This document shows positions 45,467-54,137 of a stretch of 64,000 nucleotides of DNA, one piece after another (positions within the stretch are counted from its first letter, which is position 1; every line of letters begins with the position of its first letter). Below the pieces are notes generated by a model that saw nothing but the letters and a program-made list of their open reading frames with translations, was not told where the DNA came from and did not search any database. Source of the DNA: Chelativorans sp. YIM 93263 (GTDB lineage Bacteria; Pseudomonadota; Alphaproteobacteria; Rhizobiales; Rhizobiaceae); the NCBI RefSeq assembly GCF_028767125.1, contig NZ_JAKCWP010000007.1:184674-248673 (forward strand), in the 5' to 3' direction. A program made the translations under genes and the position numbers.

Positions 45467-46273
45467 TCAGTCCTCCTCTTCCCGGCTTTCATAGTCGATA
45501 TCAAGCGCGCCGTTGTCCCAGCCATACTGGCCGAGGCAGGCCTGCGCGTTCGTCGTGTCGCAGTTGGATCCGTCGACCCAGACTTCGAGCGTCGTTCCTT
45601 CCTCGTCCTGCACGAGCCGTGGCGCACCGCCCAGAATATCCGTCGGATCCTGGTAATCCTTGCTCGAAAGGGCGAGTTCGATCTGACAGCCGCCATTGCC
45701 GCAGAAAGCAGTCGCCGCCGCGGAACACTCCATGTTCTGCGGATTGAGCACGAAGTCCTGAGCGAAGTCGCCGTCTAGATCGCCCGTCATGACCATCGGC
45801 CGATCCGCGCTCGGTGTCAGCGTGCCGCCGAGATCCTCGCACTGTTTGGAATAACCAGCGACGATGGATTGCACGGGTGCGGGGAGGTCGCTCGAGGACC
45901 AGCCTCCTCCCGCGCCGTCCGGATCGCTCGGCATGAAACGTTCGATCTGTTCCTTGAGCGTGGCGATGCGCTGTTGATAGGCATTGCGCAGGCACTCAGT
46001 GTCGCTGCCGCATTCGCTGCGCGTCTTGAGAAACGCCTCGGCCGCGTCATGTCGCGCGCCGCTTGCACCCATCAGGAGTGGCATTTTGCTGTAGACGAAC
46101 CACAGTGCGCCCATTTCGCTGTCGAGCGCCGAAAGTTCCGGCGTGTTGCACACGGCAATCTCGTCGGGTTTCTCCGCTTCCGAGCAATCGAAGCTGGCGG
46201 CCTGCGTTATTTGCGGCATGACCGTTACGGACAATGCAACTGCGGTTGTCAGAGAAAGAAAGGATCGATTCAT
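45467..46273 (-). CDS. Secreted LprI/DUF1311-domain protein
   Basis: A 268-residue protein with a Sec signal peptide (SFLSLTTAVALSVTVMPQITQA). The mature part begins FDCSEAEKPDEIAVCNTPELSALDSEM, the cysteine-containing LprI/DUF1311 motif, with a second cysteine pair in SECGSDTECLRNAY. LprI of Mycobacterium inhibits lysozyme, but most members are uncharacterised. The C-terminal 150 residues are less familiar and contain several further cysteines, including FCGNGGCQIEL. The start at 46273 is chosen because it opens the signal peptide; the frame is open further upstream. Confidence 0.75.
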   Translation of the reverse strand: MNRSFLSLTTAVALSVTVMPQITQAASFDCSEAEKPDEIAVCNTPELSALDSEMGALWFVYSKMPLLMGASGARHDAAEAFLKTRSECGSDTECLRNAYQQRIATLKEQIERFMPSDPDGAGGGWSSSDLPAPVQSIVAGYSKQCEDLGGTLTPSADRPMVMTGDLDGDFAQDFVLNPQNMECSAAATAFCGNGGCQIELALSSKDYQDPTDILGGAPRLVQDEEGTTLEVWVDGSNCDTTNAQACLGQYGWDNGALDIDYESREEED

Positions 46274-46383
46274 CTGCGGCACCTCGTTCCTGCCGGTTGG
46301 AAAGCAAGAACTGTGATCGAAAAGTCTCAAAGGAAGTATAAGATTTCGTGCTCGCTTTTTCATATCCGCAGGAGTTTGGCGCT

Positions 46384-46731
46384 TCAGTCCCAGTCCAGAT
46401 CTGCTTCCACGGCCCGACGGCTGATCCCTTTTCGCTCCAGAAGTATGGAACGAAGGTTCTTCCATCGTTGCTCGGGAGCCTTCGTCGTGTCGAATTCCGC
46501 ATCTCTCGGCACGCGCATGAGGAGATCGACTTCGCGACCATAGAGATGAGAGATGACGGTGCGCTCCCAGCCTCGCAGGTCAATTTCGTCGATCGAATTG
46601 CTGTCCAGGTGCCGCCCGAGCTCTTCCAGAAGCGCAAGGAGCTCGTCGTAGCCGGCTGCGCCCGCGCCGGATGGAGGCGGTACATGCAAATCCAGCTTTC
46701 GCGGCAGGCCGGTCGGGAGATTATGTGTCAT
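46384..46731 (-). CDS. Small hypothetical protein
   Basis: A 115-residue charged soluble protein with no recognised domain. Composition looks coding (mixed acidic, basic and aliphatic residues, for example ELGRHLDSNSIDEIDL and REVDLLMRVPRDAEF), and it starts at an ATG with a weak GAGGCAAG upstream. It fills most of the gap between the LprI-like gene and the ABC binding-protein gene and lies opposite an open frame that I judge spurious. Confidence 0.5.
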   Translation of the reverse strand: MTHNLPTGLPRKLDLHVPPPSGAGAAGYDELLALLEELGRHLDSNSIDEIDLRGWERTVISHLYGREVDLLMRVPRDAEFDTTKAPEQRWKNLRSILLERKGISRRAVEADLDWD

Positions 46732-46911
46732 CTTGCCTCAGAAGACGCTGGCCCGCGCACACAGGGATCGGTTCGCGGTTCCGGTGAGCGAACGGTGTAT
46801 GATGGACAACGTTCCCTGAGGCGGCCCACAAGGGCGATTTTTCTCCTTGCCCGCGCGAAAAGCATATGCAAGAGCCTGTGGCAAAAGCAAAAGATCAATA
46901 AGGGAGGCTTT

Positions 46912-47934
46912 ATGCTCGCAATCTCACGCAGAACCTTTGGCGCCATGGTGATGGTCGGCAGTCTCGGCTTTATGGCTTGCGAGGCCGGCGCCGCCGACGC
47001 AATCAATGTCGGCATCATACCCTCGCTCACTTCGCACTCCCCGAGTATCATCGCGGAAGCGCAGGGTTATTTCGAGGATGAAGGGCTGGATGTCGAGTTC
47101 GTCAGCTTTCAGGCCGCCCAGCCCATGGCCGTGGCGATCGCCTCCGGCGATGTCGATTTCGGCCTGACCGCTATTTCCGGCGGGCTCATCAGCCTTGCCG
47201 ACAAGGGCGCGGTCAAGGTGATCGGCGGCGCCTTGATGGAGGACCCCGAGGTCGAGGGGCAGAAGATTCTGGTCTCCAAGGCCGCCTATGATGAGGGCGT
47301 GACGACCCCGGCGGACCTTGCCGGACGGACCTTCGGCATCACCACTGCAGGCTCCTCCTTCCACTACATGGCGCACAAGATCGCCGACAAGGAAGGTTTT
47401 GAGCGCTCGGAAATCAGCCTCAAGCCGCTGCAGAAGGTGCCTGCCATCATCGCCTCGCTGAAGAGCGGTCAAATCGATGCGTGGGCGATCGTCCCGAACC
47501 TCGCCAACTCCCTTTCAGCCGGCGAGGAGGTCGTCGAGATCGGCGAAGTCTCCGACTATATAGACAGCTATCAGGTGACCACTGTCTTCACCTCGACCGA
47601 AAACGCCGAGAACAATCCCGATCTCGTTGAGCGTTTCCTGGCCGGGCTTTCCAAGGGTATCGACGACTATAACGCCGCACTTGTCGACAAGACGATGAGC
47701 GAAGAGGAGACGGCAGGGATCGTCGAGATGATCCACCAGTACATCTATGCCGATCAGCCGCTGGACAAGGCGGACCCGCGCATTCGCGCCGGCGCCATGC
47801 GCATCAGCCCGAATGCGGCGCTGAGCCTCGCCAGCGTGGAAGACCAGCTGGGGTGGTTCAAGTCCGAAGGGCTCGTTCCCGAAGGCGTGACCATGGATGT
47901 TCTGGTGAACACGGATTACGTCGAAACGCACTGA
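46912..47934 (+). CDS. Sulfonate/nitrate/taurine-type ABC transporter substrate-binding protein
   Basis: A 340-residue SsuA/NMT1-like periplasmic receptor. The start ATG at 46912 has AGGGAGG upstream and opens a signal sequence with a twin-arginine-like SRRTFGAMVMVGSLGF. The mature fold has IIPSLTSHSPSIIAEAQGYF, VAIASGDVDFGLTA and LKPLQKVPAIIASLKSGQIDA. The frame runs open 560 bases upstream but only this start has a ribosome site. The ligand could be a sulfonate, a pyrimidine precursor or a similar small anion. Confidence 0.87.
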   Translation: MLAISRRTFGAMVMVGSLGFMACEAGAADAINVGIIPSLTSHSPSIIAEAQGYFEDEGLDVEFVSFQAAQPMAVAIASGDVDFGLTAISGGLISLADKGAVKVIGGALMEDPEVEGQKILVSKAAYDEGVTTPADLAGRTFGITTAGSSFHYMAHKIADKEGFERSEISLKPLQKVPAIIASLKSGQIDAWAIVPNLANSLSAGEEVVEIGEVSDYIDSYQVTTVFTSTENAENNPDLVERFLAGLSKGIDDYNAALVDKTMSEEETAGIVEMIHQYIYADQPLDKADPRIRAGAMRISPNAALSLASVEDQLGWFKSEGLVPEGVTMDVLVNTDYVETH

Positions 47935-47982
47935 CACATCGCCGGCCCGTCATTCGCGGGCCGGCCTTCGCCCGGACCGCAA

Positions 47983-48753
47983 ATGCAACTGATCCTCGAC
48001 CGCATCAGCCACCGCTATGGCGGTACAAATGTGCTGGAAGACATTGGCTTCACGATCGGTGACGGAGAGATCGTCTGTATCGTCGGGCCGTCGGGCTGTG
48101 GAAAATCGACCCTCCTGAGGATCGCCGGCGGGCTGGAAAAGCCGGATGCCGGCGAAGTTCTCCTGTCGGGAGAGCCGGCACGGGACTCCCTTAACCCACT
48201 CACATACATCTTCCAGGATTTTGCCCTTCTGCCCTGGCGAAGCGTGGAAGGAAACGTCAGCCTCGTTTTGGAAGACCACGGCGTCAGCGCGCAGGAAAGG
48301 CGCGAGACCATCGCCGACGTGCTTGCGCGCACCAACCTTTCCGGTTTTTTGGGGGCGCTGCCGCGGCAGCTTTCCGGCGGAATGAAACAGCGGGTGGCGA
48401 TCGCACGGGCCTTGGCGGTCAAGCCCGCCATCATGCTGATGGACGAGCCGCTTTCTGCGCTCGATAGCCAGACGCGCGAGCTTTTGATGGACGATCTGAT
48501 CGGGCTTTGGCAGCGCGAGCGCTTTTCCGCGCTCTATGTGACCCACAACCTGGCCGAAGCGGTGCGGCTGGGCCGCCGCGTCATCATTCTTTCGCGCCGC
48601 CCCGGGCGGATACGTGAAGTCGTCGAAATCGACATGCCCCTCGAGGAACGGCCAGATCGTGTCACCGAACTCGACAGGCTGCAGCGCCATGTCTGGGACA
48701 TCATGCGCGAGGAAGCCCGCGAGGCCGACAGGGAGATCGCGGATGTCGCATGA
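47983..48753 (+). CDS. SsuB/TauB-type ABC transporter ATP-binding protein
   Basis: A 256-residue ATPase. Walker A is GPSGCGKST, the Q-loop is IFQDFALLPWRSVEGNV (the LPW form typical of the nitrate/sulfonate group), the signature is LSGGMKQR, Walker B is IMLMDEPLSALDS and the switch histidine is in VTHNLAEAV. It follows the binding protein by 48 bp and overlaps the permease start by 11 bases. Confidence 0.92.
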   Translation: MQLILDRISHRYGGTNVLEDIGFTIGDGEIVCIVGPSGCGKSTLLRIAGGLEKPDAGEVLLSGEPARDSLNPLTYIFQDFALLPWRSVEGNVSLVLEDHGVSAQERRETIADVLARTNLSGFLGALPRQLSGGMKQRVAIARALAVKPAIMLMDEPLSALDSQTRELLMDDLIGLWQRERFSALYVTHNLAEAVRLGRRVIILSRRPGRIREVVEIDMPLEERPDRVTELDRLQRHVWDIMREEAREADREIADVA

Positions 48754-49585
48754 CACACAAGTGCTGGGCAGCACGGCCGGCAAGCACAAAGAGGAACGTG
48801 CGGTGCGCCAGGTCCCCTTCCGCGGCGGAGGGTTTGTCCACCGGCCAATGGGTCCCATTGGGGCCGTTGTGTTTTTGGCGATCATCGCCTTGTGGGAGGC
48901 CGGCTCGCGCACTGGCGTCATCAGCCCAATCGCACTGCCGGCGCCCTCGGAAGCGCTCGGTGCGCTGTGGGACCTGGTTGTCACGGGCATGCTGTGGAAG
49001 CACGTGGGCGCCAGCCTTTACCGACTCGTCATCGGATGGACACTGGGAAGTCTGCTCGGGATCGCCGTCGGACTGATGATCGGCCTTTTCTCCCTTGCGC
49101 GCGCAGGGCTTCTGCCGCTCGTCTCAGCACTTTTCCCGATTCCAAAGATCGCGCTGCTGCCGCTTTTCATCATCTGGTTCGGTATCGGCGAGGGCTCGAA
49201 AGTCGCGACCATCCTTTTCGGCACTTTCTTTCCCACGGTAATCGCCACCTATGGAGGCGTTGACAATGTCGACCGCAACCTGATCCGAATGGGGCAGTCC
49301 TTCGGCCTTTCCTGGCTTTCCATCGTGCGGAAGATCATCGTGCCAGGGGCTATGCCGGCGATCTTATCCGGTTTCCGGATTTCCGCGTCCATCGCGATTG
49401 TGCTTCTGGTGGCCGCTGAGATGATCGGTGCTGAGTTCGGCATCGGCGCCTATATTCTGATGGCCGGCGCTCTCTTTGCAACCGACCAGCTCATCGCCGG
49501 TGTGGCCTTGCTCTCGGTTCTGGGTCTTTCCATCAGTTGGCTTATCGGCCGGGCCGAGCGCGCGCTGCTCTCCTGGCGGGCCTGA
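48743..49585 (+). CDS. SsuC/TauC-type ABC transporter permease
   Basis: A 280-residue inner-membrane protein with about six helices. The family motif ALFPIPKIALLPLFIIWFGIGEGSK is present in two adjacent blocks, and the EAA loop is LIRMGQSFGLSWLSIVRKIIVPGA. I start at the ATG at 48743, which overlaps the end of the ATPase gene; earlier in-frame starts would encode an antisense-like tail with no family match. Confidence 0.9.
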   Translation: MSHDTQVLGSTAGKHKEERAVRQVPFRGGGFVHRPMGPIGAVVFLAIIALWEAGSRTGVISPIALPAPSEALGALWDLVVTGMLWKHVGASLYRLVIGWTLGSLLGIAVGLMIGLFSLARAGLLPLVSALFPIPKIALLPLFIIWFGIGEGSKVATILFGTFFPTVIATYGGVDNVDRNLIRMGQSFGLSWLSIVRKIIVPGAMPAILSGFRISASIAIVLLVAAEMIGAEFGIGAYILMAGALFATDQLIAGVALLSVLGLSISWLIGRAERALLSWRA

Positions 49586-49761
49586 TTGGGCGGGAGCAGC
49601 GCCAATGGCTGATCTGCGATCAATGCTGCTGAAGAAAACTCGCGTTATTGCGTTTCGGGGCGCTGGACAGAGCAAAATCTCGTGTTATAACCCACGCGCT
49701 TTCGGCGAATTCCAACGCGCCGACACTGTCGGCCGGAGCGTTTCCGGCAGGTGACAGGCAT

Positions 49762-49837
<76 letters not shown>

Positions 49838-50090
49838 TGCCTTTCAACGATTTAGATCGGAATCCCTTCTCGACATGTCGCAGCGTGTCGCCAACCGCTC
49901 CCTTGATTTCCAAAGGTTTCCTGCGACACTCGGCTATTCTGCGCGATAATGCGTGCGACATGGAGAGGGGTGGTCGTGTGTGCGTTTAAAGTTATATGCT
50001 CCAAAGCCACTCACAATCTATGCTGCGAAGCTTATTCACTATCCATATGCATGAGACTGGTAATTTGAATGACAGAGCCCCAGCCTGACC

Positions 50091-51320
50091 ATGTCTGATA
50101 TCATGATCGTCAATCGCGACAATGTCGAAATCAGTTCGCGCGGGCTGCCGCTGCCGCTGCGGCTGGCGTTGCGTTTCCTCGCCCGGTTCGAGTACGGCTG
50201 TCTGGAGGTTGGACTTCCCGATGGCCGGCGCTACGCTTTTGTCGGCCGGCAGGAGGGGCCTTCGGCGACCATCGAGATCCGTGATCCGCGCTGTACCTGG
50301 AGGGTACTGGCCAGCGGCGACCTGGGTGCCGCGGAGGGCTATTTGCGCGGTGAGTGGGACACCCCCGACCTGCCCGAGTTGTTGTATCTGTTCGTCCGCA
50401 ACAGCGAACCCGCCAACGAGTTATTGAGCAGCAATCGCCTCGTGCGCATGTGGCAGCGCTTTGGTCATTGGCGGCGGCGCAATACAGTGCGCCAGGCACG
50501 GCGCAACATCCACGCCCATTACGACCTCGGCAATCGCTTCTACTCCGCCTGGCTCGATCCCTCGATGACCTATTCCTCTGCGATTTATGGTGCCGAGGCC
50601 GACGATCTGAAGGGCGCCCAGGAGCGGAAGTACCGCACCCTTGCCGAAGGCATCGGCCTGGCGCCAGACCAGCGTGTGCTGGAAGTCGGCTGCGGCTGGG
50701 GAGGCTTTGCGGAATTCGTCGCCCGAACCTATGGTGCGCGCGTCACGGCCTTGACCATCAGCCGTGAGCAGCACGACTATGCCAGCCGCCGAATTTTCGA
50801 GGCCGGACTTTCGGAGCGCGTCGACATCAAGTTCCAGGACTATCGCGAGGCGGTGGGTGTGTATGATCGCATCGCCTCCATCGAGATGATCGAGGCTGTC
50901 GGTGAAGCCCACTGGCCGCGCTATTTCGCCCAGCTCCGCGACCGCCTCAGCCCCGATGGGCGGGTTGGCATCCAGGCCATCACCATCCAGGACCGGCTGT
51001 TCGCAGAGTACCGGCGCAGCGTGGACTTCATTCGTGGCTATGTCTTCCCCGGCGGAATGTTGCCGGCGCCGCAGGTGCTGGTCGACTTAGGCCACCGGCA
51101 CGGGCTCGCGCTGGCTGGCGAGAGAGTCTTCGGCCAGGATTATGTCCGCACACTCAGCGACTGGCGCACCCGTTTCCGCTCTGCCTGGCCGTCGATCGAA
51201 CAGATGGGCTTCGACGAGCGCTTCCGGCGGCTCTGGGAATACTATCTCGCCTATTGCGAGGCCGGCTTCCGGGCCGGCACGATCGACGTTCGCCAGATGG
51301 TGTTCGCCCGCCAGAGCTGA
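50091..51320 (+). CDS. cfa: Cyclopropane-fatty-acyl-phospholipid synthase
   Basis: A 409-residue SAM-dependent enzyme that adds a methylene bridge to unsaturated acyl chains in membrane phospholipids. The SAM motif is VLEVGCGWGGFAEFVA; NIHAHYDLGNRFYSAWLDPSMTYS in two blocks is the Cfa signature, with YIFPGG-like GYVFPGGMLP and the late LWEYYLAYCEAGFRAG. Alphaproteobacteria often have several paralogues, so a different acyl substrate is possible. A GCCGGC-loop-GCCGGC hairpin follows the stop at about 51347. Confidence 0.9.
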   Translation: MSDIMIVNRDNVEISSRGLPLPLRLALRFLARFEYGCLEVGLPDGRRYAFVGRQEGPSATIEIRDPRCTWRVLASGDLGAAEGYLRGEWDTPDLPELLYLFVRNSEPANELLSSNRLVRMWQRFGHWRRRNTVRQARRNIHAHYDLGNRFYSAWLDPSMTYSSAIYGAEADDLKGAQERKYRTLAEGIGLAPDQRVLEVGCGWGGFAEFVARTYGARVTALTISREQHDYASRRIFEAGLSERVDIKFQDYREAVGVYDRIASIEMIEAVGEAHWPRYFAQLRDRLSPDGRVGIQAITIQDRLFAEYRRSVDFIRGYVFPGGMLPAPQVLVDLGHRHGLALAGERVFGQDYVRTLSDWRTRFRSAWPSIEQMGFDERFRRLWEYYLAYCEAGFRAGTIDVRQMVFARQS

Positions 51321-51486
51321 CAATAAGGACAGCGCCGCTTCTGATAGGCCGGCACTTTCCGGCCGGCGCGTGTGGGACCCCGGCGGCAAGGTCCGCGGGG
51401 GCCGCTCACACGTTTTGCCTAGTAGCCTTACGCGACCGCGCCGGGCAACCGGCGCATAAGCCGGCATGCGTGCTTTCCTCAAAAGG

Positions 51487-51642
51487 CTACTTCTTGTGGC
51501 GGTTATGGGCTGGCCAAGGAGCTCCCATCACGATGTTCTCGCGGTTCGAAACGCGTTTCATGAAGGACCCGACCGCCTGGGCCAGCTTCCGCCACCATTG
51601 ATCCTGCCTGGGCAGAACCTCAACCTTGTAGTGCATGTTCAT
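51487..51642 (-). CDS. Small basic hypothetical protein, 51 residues
   Basis: An ATG at 51642 with a strong GAGGAG six bases upstream (minus strand, 51649-51654) opens a 51-residue frame beginning MNMHYKVEVLPRQDQWWRKL and rich in Lys, Arg and Trp. It has no signal peptide or membrane helix. The ribosome site and the isolated position with AT-rich upstream DNA support a real gene; no family is recognised. Confidence 0.55.
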   Translation of the reverse strand: MNMHYKVEVLPRQDQWWRKLAQAVGSFMKRVSNRENIVMGAPWPAHNRHKK

Positions 51643-51654
51643 GAGTCTCTCCTC

Positions 51655-52013
51655 AAAAGAAACTGTAATCAGTCGTTGTCGATAGCGTTCACATAGCGAT
51701 TTCTTCGTAATTTTGTATGCCAGAGAATGCATAGCACCTTCGCGATTGCCGCATAGCTTACTTTCGTGGAACCTTTTTTAGTTGCGTTTCAATAGTTTGC
51801 GAATAATCGACGCGGCGCGAACACGTGCGCGAACTGAGCTTCTGTTTCGCACCAGTCTGCTAATGACACGCCTTCACGACATCACAACGACGTGAGTTGC
51901 CATCCGTTCGGGGATTAACGCGGGAGGAAACAATCCGGCTCCATGATTCCTTGTCTGGAAACCATGAGGCCTGACTCAAGCCAGAAATAGGGGATGAGAG
52001 GTGGCCTAGTAGC
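51655..52013. other. AT-richer gene-free stretch upstream of the small gene
   Basis: Between the small gene and the bhcD stop I see no protein or RNA gene. Base composition is more AT-rich than the flanks. The 12-mer GCCTAGTAGCCT occurs both at 51417-51428 and at 52004-52015, flanking this stretch and the small gene. Confidence 0.4.
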
Positions 52014-52955
52014 CTACTCGGCTTGGACGGCGGCAGCTGCCAGCGCGGCCACGGCCAAATCCTGCAAGCCCACGCCGGTGCCATCAAAAAGCGTGATCTC
52101 GTCGGCGGCACTGCGCCCCGGGTGCTCTCTGTTGATCACGGCGCCAATCGGGGTGATGCGGCTTTCGTCGATCAGGCCCAGGCCGACAGCATGCTGGCAT
52201 TCGCCAATGCTCACGGCCTGTGCCACCTCGTCGGTAAAGACAGCCGTGGCCGCCACCAGCTCCGCTTCCACCTCCTGCTTGCCCTTGGTGTCGGTTCCCA
52301 TGCAGGCTAGATGCGTGCCGGGCTTCACCTGGGAACGCTTCAGAATGGGGGCGAAGCTGGAAGTGGTGGATATAATGACATCGGCCTCCGCGCCCAGCCG
52401 GTCGAGCGAGACCGCCTCAAAGGGCAGGCCGAGTTCATCCGCAGTCTGCTCCAGACGCGACAGCATCTCAGGATGGAGGTTCCAGCCGACGACGCGCTCG
52501 AACTTGCGCTGTGCGGCCGCCGCACGCATCTGGAAGGCGGACTGGAAACCCGCACCCACCATCCCCAGCACCTTAGCATCCTCGCGCGCCAGATAGCGGA
52601 TCGATACCGCCGAGGCCGCCGCCGTGCGCATGGCCGTGAGATAGTTGCCGCCCACCATGGCGCTTGGCTGGCCGGTATCGGGATTGAACAGGAAAACGGT
52701 CGACTGATGGTTGGTGAGACCCTGCTTTTCATTGCCCGGCCAATATCCGCCCGCCTTGAGGCCGAGCACGCCGGCGGCCCGGTCGAAGCCTGATTTGAAG
52801 CCATAGAGCGCGTCGGCATGACCGATGGCTTCGCGAACGACCGGGAAATTGTAGGCGTCCCCCCGCGCCATGGCGGCGAAAACGCCTTCGACGGCGGTGA
52901 AAGCGTTTTTGTGGCCGACGACCTTTTGGCAGGTCTCTTCACTCACAATCAGCAT
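52014..52955 (-). CDS. bhcD: Iminosuccinate reductase (ornithine cyclodeaminase/mu-crystallin family)
   Basis: A 313-residue NAD(P)-binding protein of the Ocd/mu-crystallin family. The Rossmann region is VLGMVGAGFQSAFQMRAAA, the substrate region includes LKAGGYWPGNEKQGLTNHQS and VGGNYLTAMRTAAASA, and a late DGTGVGLQDLAVA is standard. On its own this fold could be ornithine cyclodeaminase, but the gene order with bhcC, bhcB, bhcA and bhcR matches the beta-hydroxyaspartate cycle, where it reduces iminosuccinate to aspartate. The start ATG at 52955 has GAGG upstream and lies 7 bases after bhcC. Confidence 0.85.
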   Translation of the reverse strand: MLIVSEETCQKVVGHKNAFTAVEGVFAAMARGDAYNFPVVREAIGHADALYGFKSGFDRAAGVLGLKAGGYWPGNEKQGLTNHQSTVFLFNPDTGQPSAMVGGNYLTAMRTAAASAVSIRYLAREDAKVLGMVGAGFQSAFQMRAAAAQRKFERVVGWNLHPEMLSRLEQTADELGLPFEAVSLDRLGAEADVIISTTSSFAPILKRSQVKPGTHLACMGTDTKGKQEVEAELVAATAVFTDEVAQAVSIGECQHAVGLGLIDESRITPIGAVINREHPGRSAADEITLFDGTGVGLQDLAVAALAAAAVQAE

Positions 52956-52962
52956 AGAAACC

Positions 52963-54126
52963 TCAGTAGGCCAAGCCGCGCGCGGTGACGGGCCATAGGC
53001 ATTCCACCTTGCCGTTGCGCACGCCCACATACCAGTCGTGCACGTTGCACGTCGGATCGCAGTGGCCGGGAACAAGGCACAGCTTCTCGTTGATCTTCAG
53101 AACGCTGTTCAAGTCCTCGATCACCCCGTGTTCGTCGGAGCACTTGATGTATTTCACATCGTCGCGGTCATAGATAAAGGGCAGGCCGGAATCCACCGAC
53201 TGCGCCTTGAGTCCGGCATCGCAGATCGCCTTGTCGGGTTTGGCATGGCTCATGACGCTTGTGAGAATGAAGAGAGAGTTCTCCCACTCGCCTTGGTCGA
53301 TGCGCACGCCGTTCTTGTCCTTGATGCGGCCGTAGTCGGCATCCATGAAGGCGTATGAGCCACATTGCAATTCGTTATAGACTCCCGAATTGCTCTCGAA
53401 ATAGTAGCTGCCCGTGCCGCCGCCGCTAACCAGCTCCGGCTCGAGTCCCTCCTTCTTCAGCGCCTCGACCGCTTCCTTCACCTGGGCGATGGCGACGTCC
53501 AGCTTGGCCTTGCGGTCCTCATAAGAGTCGAGATGCTGCATGGCACCCTGATAGGCTTGGATGCCGGTGAACTTCAGACCAGGTGCTGCCTCAATCGCCT
53601 TGGCGATCTCCACCACCGCTCCGGTCGAGGTGACGCCGCAGCGGCCGGCGCCGCAATCGATCTCGACTAGGCATTCGAGCGTGGTTCCGTGTTGCTCGGC
53701 TGCCGCCGACAGCCCGGCGACATTTTCCACGTCATCGACGCAGACGATGATGCGGGCGCCGTATTTGGGCATACGGGCGAGGCGGTCGATCTTCGCCGGG
53801 TCGCGCACCTGGTTCGAAACCAGAATGTCCTTGATGCCGCCGCGGGCGAACGCCTCGGCCTCCGAGACCTTCTGGCAGCAGACGCCGACCGCACCGCCGA
53901 GCTTCTCCTGAAGCTTTGCCACATCGACGGACTTGTGCATCTTGCCGTGGACGCGGTGATGCATGCCATGCTTCCTGGCGTAGTCGCCCATCTTCTTGAT
54001 GTTACGCTCCAGCGCGTCGAGATCAAGGATCAGGCAGGGCGTCTGGATGTCCTTTTCGTCCATGCCGATCGCCGCAGGGATGTCGTAGCCGACCTCATGC
54101 CCGGCGATGGTTTCATGCTTGGTCAT
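52963..54126 (-). CDS. bhcC: Beta-hydroxyaspartate aldolase (D-threonine aldolase-like)
   Basis: A 387-residue PLP enzyme of the alanine racemase-like DSD1 fold. It joins glycine and glyoxylate to beta-hydroxyaspartate. The PLP lysine is about residue 62 in HRVHGKMHKS; the metal site is the late VPGHCDPTCNVHDWY, and VEIDCGAGRCGV and VSGGGTGSYYF form the PLP phosphate region. I start at ATG 54126 with GGAGA upstream, rather than the GTG at 54138 that abuts the bhcB stop. Confidence 0.88.
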   Translation of the reverse strand: MTKHETIAGHEVGYDIPAAIGMDEKDIQTPCLILDLDALERNIKKMGDYARKHGMHHRVHGKMHKSVDVAKLQEKLGGAVGVCCQKVSEAEAFARGGIKDILVSNQVRDPAKIDRLARMPKYGARIIVCVDDVENVAGLSAAAEQHGTTLECLVEIDCGAGRCGVTSTGAVVEIAKAIEAAPGLKFTGIQAYQGAMQHLDSYEDRKAKLDVAIAQVKEAVEALKKEGLEPELVSGGGTGSYYFESNSGVYNELQCGSYAFMDADYGRIKDKNGVRIDQGEWENSLFILTSVMSHAKPDKAICDAGLKAQSVDSGLPFIYDRDDVKYIKCSDEHGVIEDLNSVLKINEKLCLVPGHCDPTCNVHDWYVGVRNGKVECLWPVTARGLAY

Positions 54127-54137
54127 CGGTTTCTCCA

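Noticed and set aside
46348..46911. Long N-terminal extension of the sulfonate-type binding protein
   Set aside because: No ribosome site, no signal peptide at that start, and it overlaps a better small gene on the other strand; AGGGAGG precedes the ATG at 46912.
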